Shown here piece after piece: positions 58,441 through 64,000 of a DNA stretch of 64,000 nt (within the stretch, counting starts at the first letter, position 1; each line of letters opens with the position of its first letter). The DNA is from Nocardiopsis eucommiae (GTDB lineage: Bacteria > Actinomycetota > Actinomycetes > Streptosporangiales > Streptosporangiaceae). Where the stretch lies: contig CP074402.1 in NCBI GenBank assembly GCA_018388625.1, positions 3,968,001 to 4,032,000 on the forward strand. Direction: 5' to 3'. The position numbers and the translations under genes were made by a program. Under the pieces are notes generated by a model. It did not search any database. It was not told the DNA's origin and was given only the letters and a program-made list of their open reading frames with translations.

Positions 58441-59376
58441 TCAGCGGCCGAGTCGGTCGTCCTCGGTGGGACGCACCCCACGGGCCCAGTCCACGGCGGC
58501 CATCTCCTTCTTGCCCTGCGGCCGCACCAGGCCCAGCTCCACGGGGTGGGTGCTGGTGCCGACGATGACGCGCCTCTTGTCCGCGTGCAGCTGGCCGGGG
58601 TCGAGGTCGGGCCGGTCGGCGTCGGTGACGGGCCGCACCGCGCCGAGCTTGAGGCGCGTGCCCCGGAAGGTGGTCCAGGCGCCGGGCGCGGGCGTGCAGG
58701 CGCGGGCGACGCGGTCCACCCGCTGGGCGGGCGCGGTGAAGTCGAGTTCGGCGTCCAGGGTGGTGAGCTTGCCCGCGTAGGACACGTCGGCGTCCGGTTG
58801 CGGGACCGGGACGAGCTCTCCGGAGGCGATGCCGTCGATGGTGCGGAGCAGGAGCCCCGCGCCGGACTCCGCCAGGCGGCCGAGGAGTTCGCCGCTGGTG
58901 TCGGTGGGGCGGACCGTCTCCGCGAGGGTGCCGTAGACCGGCCCGGCGTCGAGCTCCTTGACGATCTGGAAGGTGGAGGCCCCGGTGACGTCGTCGCCGT
59001 GCAGGAGGGCGTGCTGGACCGGGGCGGCACCCCGCCACGCGGGCAGCAGCGAGAAGTGCAGGTTCACCCAGCCGTGCTTGGGGACGTCCAGCGCGGACTG
59101 CGGCAGCAGGGCGCCGTAGGCCACCACCGGGCAGCAGTCGGGGGCGATCTCCGCCAGGCGGGCCAGGAACTCGGGGTCCCCGGCCTTCGCGGGCTTGAGG
59201 ACCTCGATGCCCTCGCTCTCGGCGAGTTCCGCGACGGGGCTGGCCGAGAGGCTCCGACCACGGCCGGAGCGCGCGTCGGGCCGGGTGACCACCGCCGCGA
59301 CCTCGTGCCCGGAGTCGATGAGCGCCCGGAGCGAGGGCACCGCCACCTCCGGCGTTCCGGCAAAGACAAGCTTCAT
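58441..59376 (-). CDS. fmt: methionyl-tRNA formyltransferase
   Basis: Formylates initiator Met-t[23 protein letters not shown] start, [60 protein letters not shown] (SLLP folate motif), [12 protein letters not shown] and [10 protein letters not shown]. 311 aa. ATG 59376 has GAGGGG upstream; the frame continues far upstream as a shadow of priA. Confidence 0.97.
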   Translation of the reverse strand: MKLVFAGTPEVAVPSLRALIDSGHEVAAVVTRPDARSGRGRSLSASPVAELAESEGIEVLKPAKAGDPEFLARLAEIAPDCCPVVAYGALLPQSALDVPKHGWVNLHFSLLPAWRGAAPVQHALLHGDDVTGASTFQIVKELDAGPVYGTLAETVRPTDTSGELLGRLAESGAGLLLRTIDGIASGELVPVPQPDADVSYAGKLTTLDAELDFTAPAQRVDRVARACTPAPGAWTTFRGTRLKLGAVRPVTDADRPDLDPGQLHADKRRVIVGTSTHPVELGLVRPQGKKEMAAVDWARGVRPTEDDRLGR

Positions 59377-59484
59377 GTTCGGGTCCCCTCCGCTGCGCCT
59401 ACGGTTCACTGTTCTACCAGTACCTGCGGGGTCGCCCGAGCGGGAAAGGCGGCGTTGTCGGTGGGTTCTGGTAAACCAAGGGTG

Positions 59485-61562
59485 ATGACTGAGCAGCCCG
59501 ACCAGCCCGACGACGGCCTCTTCGACGTGTCGGAACTGCTGGACCCCAAGGCGCTGGCCAAGGCCCGGGCCAGGGATGCGTCCCGCCCCGAACCCCGAAG
59601 GCCCGCCGCGAGCCTTCCGGTGGCGCGCGTCATCGTGGACACCCCGCTCCCCCACCTGGACCGCTACTTCGACTACCAGGTCTCCAGTGACCAGGACGCC
59701 GACGCGGTGCCCGGCTGCCGGGTGAAGGTCGTGTTCAACGGGCGCCTGTTGGCGGGGCTGCTCGCCGAGCGGGTGGAGCGGTCGGAGTTCGCCGGGCGGC
59801 TCGCCTACCTGGACTCGGTGGTCTCCTCGGAGCCGGTCCTGTCCCCGGAGATCCTGGAGCTGGCCCGGGCCGTGGCGGACCGGTACGCGGGCACCCTCAA
59901 CGAGGTGGCCAAGCTGGCCGTGCCGCCGCGCAGGGTGAAGGTGGAACGGGAGCCCCCGCCCGAGGAGGAGGGTGCCCCGGTGGGCGGCGGATCGGCGACG
60001 GACCCGGGCCCCTGGCGGGACTATCCGGAGGGTCCGGCCTTCGTCGAGGCCCTGCGCGAGGGGCGTCCGGCCCGCGCGGTCTGGAACGCCCTGCCCGGCC
60101 CCGAGTGGGCCGACGCCATCGCGGTGGCGGCCGGGTCCGCGCTGGACGCCGGTCGCGGCACGGTGATCGTGGTCCCCAACAGCCGTGACGTGCAGGCCGT
60201 GGACGCCGCCCTGACCCGCGTCCTGGGCGAGGGGCGCCACGCCGCGCTCCCCGCCGACCTCGGCCCGACCCCGCGCTACCGGCGCTGGTTGTCGGTGCTG
60301 CACGGGCGGACGCGGGTGGTGGTGGGCTCGCGCCTGGCCCTGCTGGCGCCCGTGCGCGACCTGGGCCTGGTGGTGCTGTGGGACGACGGGGACGACGTGC
60401 ACGTGGATCCGCACGCGCCCTATCCGCACGCCCGCACGGTCCTGGCGATGCGCGCGCACATGGCGGGTGCGGGCGCGCTCTTCGGCGGACACACCCGCAC
60501 CACCGACACCCAGCTCCTGGTGGAATCCGGGTGGGCGCTCCCGTTGGTCTCCGACCGGACGACCCTGCGCGGCCGGGCACCGGTGGTCAAACCCGCCGGG
60601 GACGACCGCGAACTGGCCCGGGACGAGGCGGCGCGTTCCGCCCGGCTTCCGAGCCTGGCCCTCAAGGCGGCGCGGGAGGGGGCACGGGAGGGCCCGGTGC
60701 TGTTCCAGGTGCCGCGGCGGGGCTATCTGAACGCCCTGGCCTGCGCTGGCTGCCGCGAACCGGCCCGCTGCGGATCCTGTCACGGGCCGTTGGCCATCCG
60801 GGAGGCGCACGCGGTGCCCTCCTGCGGGTGGTGCGGGCGGGTGGCCGGTCAGTGGGCGTGCCCCGAGTGCGGAGTGACCCGCATGCGGGCGGTGGTGGTG
60901 GGTGCCCGCCGGACCGCCGAGGAGCTCGGCCGGGCCTTCCCGTCCCTGACGGTGCGCACCTCCGGCCGGGACGAGGTCCTGGCGGAGGTGCCGAACCAGC
61001 CCTCGCTGGTGGTCTCCACTCCGGGGGCGGAGCCGGTGGTCCCGGACGGGGGTACGCGGCCGCGGTGCTCCTGGACGGCTGGGCGCTGCTCAACCGGGCG
61101 GACCTGCGCGCCTCGGAGGAGGCGCTGCGCCGCTGGTTCAACGCGGCCGCGCTCGTGCGGCCGGGGGCACCGTGGTGGTCTCGGCCGACGCGTCCCTGCC
61201 GGTGGTGCAGTCACTGGTCCGCTGGGACCCGGGCGGTTTCGCCGAACGGGAGCTGGCCGAGCGGCGCGCGCTGGGCTTCCCTCCAGCGGTGTCGATGGCC
61301 TCGATCACCGGGGCCCCCGAGCACGTGCGCGAGCTGCTGGACCAGATCCAGCTGCCCGAGTCGGCCGAGCTGCTGGGACCGGTCCCGGTCGGGTCCGAGA
61401 CCGGCGAGAACGGTGACCACGTGACCGAGCGGGCGCTGTTGCGGGTGCCACGGGGGCGATCGGCGACCTCTCCCGGGCGTTGAAGGCGGCCGCCTCGGCG
61501 CGCAGCGCGCGGCGGGACGAACACCTGGTGCAGGTCCGGGTGGACCCCCGCACGTGCTCTAG
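59485..61562 (+). CDS. priA: PriA-like primosomal protein N' without Walker A
   Basis: Replication-restart protein. N-terminal 3'-DNA-binding domain ([36 protein letters not shown]) and zinc-binding region ([32 protein letters not shown]) are kept, but no GxxGxGKT is found where helicase motif I should be (about residues 190-220). This agrees with other actinobacterial PriA proteins, thought to lack helicase activity. Four breaks: G runs 61048-61052, 61163-61167 and 61452-61456, and C run 61545-61549. Corrected protein is 693 aa ending VRVDPPHVL. ATG 59485. Its stop overlaps the stop of the convergent DinB-like gene in CTAG. Confidence 0.9.
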
Positions 61563-62128
61563 GCGACCGGTTCCGACCACGGACCGGCGCTCTCCCCGAA
61601 GCGGGCCCGGTACAGGTCGCGCAGGAGGGCGACCTCGGCGCCGTGGTGGATGAACTCGCGGTTCAGGTGCAGGATGAGCACGACCAGCGGGAAGTCCGCC
61701 CACTGGGGCGCCTCGGCGCCGCCCACCGGTTCGGCCAGGTCGTCGTCGTCGAGTTCCTGGACGTGCTCGGACCAGGTGAGGTAGGCCCTGCGCAGGCGCT
61801 GTCTGGCCTCGGCCGCACTGGAGGGCCAGTCGATGTTGTCGCGGCTGGCGGTGCGGTCCCCGAAGTGCCAGTTGATCCTGGCCTCCAGGACGTCCACCAC
61901 GATGTGTCCCAGGCGCCAGGCGATGGTGGTGACCGGCGGCGGGACGGGCTCCGGGTAGGCACCGTCCGGGGCGTGGCGGCCGTCGGGCAGCTGGCGCACC
62001 GTCCAGCAGCCGGGGACGGGCTCCCAGTAGAACTCGGCGTCCGTCAGCCCCTCCAGCCTGGGCCACAGCGAGAAGTCCCAGTAGAACCTCATCTGGGCCT
62101 GGATCTCACCGTTCCAGTTCAGCGCCAT
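61559..62128 (-). CDS. DinB-superfamily (DfsB/YfiT-like) protein
   Basis: Four-helix-bundle metal-binding protein. MRFYWDFSLWPRLEGLTDAE, WEPVPGCWTVR, AWRLGHIVVDVLEARINWHF (first His) and LILHLNREFIHHGAEVALLR (later His pair) fit the DinB/mycothiol-dependent fold; a thiol-dependent transferase role is possible in an actinomycete but unproven. ATG 62128 (MALNWNGEIQAQ) is the likely start; it overlaps the end of the upstream gene. About 189 aa. Confidence 0.82.
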   Translation of the reverse strand: MALNWNGEIQAQMRFYWDFSLWPRLEGLTDAEFYWEPVPGCWTVRQLPDGRHAPDGAYPEPVPPPVTTIAWRLGHIVVDVLEARINWHFGDRTASRDNIDWPSSAAEARQRLRRAYLTWSEHVQELDDDDLAEPVGGAEAPQWADFPLVVLILHLNREFIHHGAEVALLRDLYRARFGESAGPWSEPVA

Positions 62129-62843
62129 CGCGTCGCTCCCTTCCTCGCCCGGGCGCGCGGCCCAGTCCGCCCAGGGTTCCACACCCCGGGGCGGACACGT
62201 CCTCGTCCGGGTAGGGCCACCAGGTCAGGTCGGCGACCCCCGGTTCGACGGGGAGGAAGGGGGCGAAGGCCCGCTCCGCCGTGGGGCGGGGAGCCGTGGA
62301 CGTGAGGGCGACGTATCCGCCGCCGCGCATCATGCGGTGCAGGGTGTCGAGACCGGCGGGCGGGTCCTGTTCGGTGCCGGGGCGGGTCATCAGGACGGCG
62401 ACGGGCTCGTCGAAGTCGACGAGCCCGCTGGTGTGGAGGCGTCGGAGCACGGAGTCCGTACCGGTGCCGCCGGAGCCGTCCCCGGCCAGGACGGTCGCGT
62501 TGGAGGCGGGTGCGGCCAGCACCCCGGCCGTCCCGGTCGGGGCCAGGTGCACCAGTGTGGCGTCGGCGCTGGCCCGGCGTACGCGCTCGGCGGTGCCGGG
62601 CACCGGGCAGCCCCAGTCCACGAACTGGCGTATCCCGGCGTCCGCGCAGAGGTAGTCGACGACGCGGCCGAGGAAGGCCTGGTGCAGGCGGACCCGCTCG
62701 GTGTCGGCCGGGTCCGGCGGTCGGGTGCGCGGGCCGAGGCTGACCACCGGTGAGGGCTGCTCGGGGACGCGCGGGGGCTCGGTGGGTCGGAACACGGCCG
62801 TGAGGGGACCTGTCTTGGGTCCTCGTACGTCCGTCACGATCAC
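62106..62843 (-). CDS. DUF574-like SAM methyltransferase, diverged
   Basis: Central AGIRQFVDWGCPVPG followed by TLVHLAP parallels the DUF574 methyltransferase pattern (AGIRQFLDxGxGLPT... VVYVDND), but the glycine-rich SAM loop and the Asn-Asp after VVYVD are not kept. RVVDYLCAD precedes it. C-terminal TWWPYPDEDV looks normal; the last 20 residues are in doubt, since an alternative frame ends at 62119. 245 aa, shorter than usual. A paralogue that has lost SAM binding is possible. Adjacent to and slightly overlapping the DinB-like gene. Confidence 0.55.
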   Translation of the reverse strand: MIVTDVRGPKTGPLTAVFRPTEPPRVPEQPSPVVSLGPRTRPPDPADTERVRLHQAFLGRVVDYLCADAGIRQFVDWGCPVPGTAERVRRASADATLVHLAPTGTAGVLAAPASNATVLAGDGSGGTGTDSVLRRLHTSGLVDFDEPVAVLMTRPGTEQDPPAGLDTLHRMMRGGGYVALTSTAPRPTAERAFAPFLPVEPGVADLTWWPYPDEDVSAPGCGTLGGLGRAPGRGRERRDGAELER

Positions 62844-63084
62844 GCTCCCCCAGCCGGTTCGCTCGCGGGAGGCGGGACGTCGCGTCGGTACGGACCGGTC
62901 GGGTCCGGCGACGGCGCGCCCCGCCGTCAGGGCCCGATAGTACCGCCTGGGAACGTGATCCCCAGCACACCCCCGCGTGAAATGTGACCCAGTGCGTCGA
63001 ATGGGGGGTCATGCGTAGTGAAGTTCCATGAGTCCGAGGTCCCGAACACACAGATTCCAGACACTCCGGGCGGGATCCGACGCT
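62844..63084. other. 241-bp spacer without recognised features
   Basis: Between the aminotransferase stop and the DUF574-like start. The ORFs crossing it have no coding character. It contains an uncorrected G6 run (63003-63008), one of few in the window. Confidence 0.4.
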
Positions 63085-64000
63085 TCAGAGGACGTTGCGG
63101 GGGTCCGGAACCGGGGCGAGGCGGCCGTCGCAGTCGGCGTACTCCCAGCGCGGGCCGTGGGCCACGAGGTCGGTGACCGCGCCGACCAGCCGGTCCACGT
63201 GCTCCTCGGTGGTCCCCACGCCCAGGCTCGCCCGCACGGCCTGCTCGTGCCCCTCGGGCAGCAGGTGGGTGGTGAGCGGGTGGGCGCAGAACAGGCCGTC
63301 GCGCACCCCGATCCCGTACTCGGCGGAGAGCGCGGCGGCGAGGAGGTCGGCGGGCAGGCCGTCGACCACGAACGACACGATCCCGACCCGGGCGTGTTCG
63401 GCGTCCCACAGGGACAGTTCGCGCACGCCCTCGATCTCGCCCAGCCCGGAGCGCAGGCGCTCCAGCAGAGCGGCCTCACGGATGTGCTGGAGGGAGAGCG
63501 TCTCGGTGGTGAAGGTGTCGCAGGCCGCCGCCAGCGCCACGGCTCCCAGCACGTTCGGGCTGCCCGCCTCGTGGCGCGCGGGCAGGTCGTTCCACTGGAC
63601 GTCGTGTTCGGTCACCCGGCGGGTCGCGCCCCCTCCCGCCAGGTAGGGGGCGGCGTCGCTGAGCCAGTCGGCACGGCCCGCCAGCACTCCGGAACCGAAG
63701 GGGGCGTAGAGCTTGTGCCCGGACAGGGCCACGTAGTCGGCCCCGGTGCCGGTGAGACTGAACGGCAGGTGCGGCACGTACTGGGCCGCGTCCACCACCA
63801 CACGGGCCCCCTCAGCGTGGGCGGCCTCGACCATTTCCTCGACCGGCCAGATCTCGCCGGTGACGTTGGAGGCGGCGGTGACGCACAGCAGGCGGGGACC
63901 CTCGGGCGCCCGCGCGAGCGCGGCGCGGGCCGAGGCGACGGCTTCCTCGGGCGACGCGGGCAGGGGAAGGCGGATCACCTGTCCGGCGCGTGCGGCCGGG
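63085..64000 (-). CDS. class V aminotransferase-fold PLP enzyme, 5' end outside window
   Basis: C-terminal part of a cysteine-desulfurase/isopenicillin-epimerase-like PLP enzyme. CVTAASNVTGEIWPVEEMVE, VVVDAAQYVPHLP (PLP-ring Asp), YVALSGHKLYAPFGSGVLAG (Schiff-base Lys), RHEAGSPNVLGAVAL, then the small domain to DPRNVL. The frame stays open to the window edge; GTG 63978 is internal. No desulfurase active-site Cys loop is obvious (RDGLFCAHPL holds the only nearby Cys). Exact substrate unknown. Confidence 0.85.
   Translation of the reverse strand, partial: PAARAGQVIRLPLPASPEEAVASARAALARAPEGPRLLCVTAASNVTGEIWPVEEMVEAAHAEGARVVVDAAQYVPHLPFSLTGTGADYVALSGHKLYAPFGSGVLAGRADWLSDAAPYLAGGGATRRVTEHDVQWNDLPARHEAGSPNVLGAVALAAACDTFTTETLSLQHIREAALLERLRSGLGEIEGVRELSLWDAEHARVGIVSFVVDGLPADLLAAALSAEYGIGVRDGLFCAHPLTTHLLPEGHEQAVRASLGVGTTEEHVDRLVGAVTDLVAHGPRWEYADCDGRLAPVPDPRNVL

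Noticed and set aside
1..64000. tRNA, rRNA, insertion sequences, transposases and cas genes.
   Set aside because: None recognised by motif on either strand.

Overview
The window is about 64 kb of very GC-rich DNA with actinomycete gene content and order. It carries a division and cell-wall (dcw) cluster with Wag31/DivIVA, SepF and YggT, an actinobacterial MraZ operator, a PriA without a Walker A motif, a DUF3040 protein, DUF222-HNH and DUF574-type proteins, and GTG/TTG starts. A Nocardiopsis-like member of the Streptosporangiales is my best guess, by inference only.

Layout. 1-2214: 3' part of ileS (+). 2282-28190 (all minus except the insert): the dcw cluster read backwards, in transcription order mraZ, rsmH, ftsL, ftsI, [insert], murE, murF, mraY, murD, ftsW, murG, murC, ftsQ, ftsZ, pgeF, yggS, sepF, yggT, divIVA and a membrane protein with an acidic tail. 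The insert (20699-23920, plus strand) lies between ftsI and murE, which are normally neighbours. It holds a homocysteine S-methyltransferase, a DUF222-HNH endonuclease, and a type I-E-like CRISPR array without cas genes. 28500-33149 (+): moxR, DUF58 and transglutaminase genes. 33325-41484 (-): DUF3040, dinB, a methyltransferase, nusB, efp, aroB, aroK, a decayed second CRISPR array, aroC and a prepilin peptidase. 41552-51606: sseB-like and marR (-), yceI, DUF2470, a large membrane-anchored kinase-like protein and an aldose epimerase (+), then a methyltransferase, mocA-like, xdhC and PH-domain genes (-). 51675-54430 (-): ribH, ribBA and ribE behind an FMN riboswitch. 54497-64000: PAP2 phosphatase, rpe, rsmB and fmt (-), an NTF2-like gene and priA (+), a DinB-superfamily gene, a DUF574-like gene and a partial class V aminotransferase (-).

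Two points matter for using this annotation. First, about 34 reading-frame breaks occur in 21 genes, many of them essential (ileS, ftsZ, ftsQ, murD, mraY, murF, priA). Each is repaired by adding one base to a short C or G run, nearly always a run of 4 or 5. The simplest reading is homopolymer undercalling in the assembly, so I annotate these as whole genes and give the break positions. Second, both CRISPR loci use the same repeat family and each interrupts a conserved housekeeping operon (ftsI|murE and aroC|aroK). No cas gene is present in the window.
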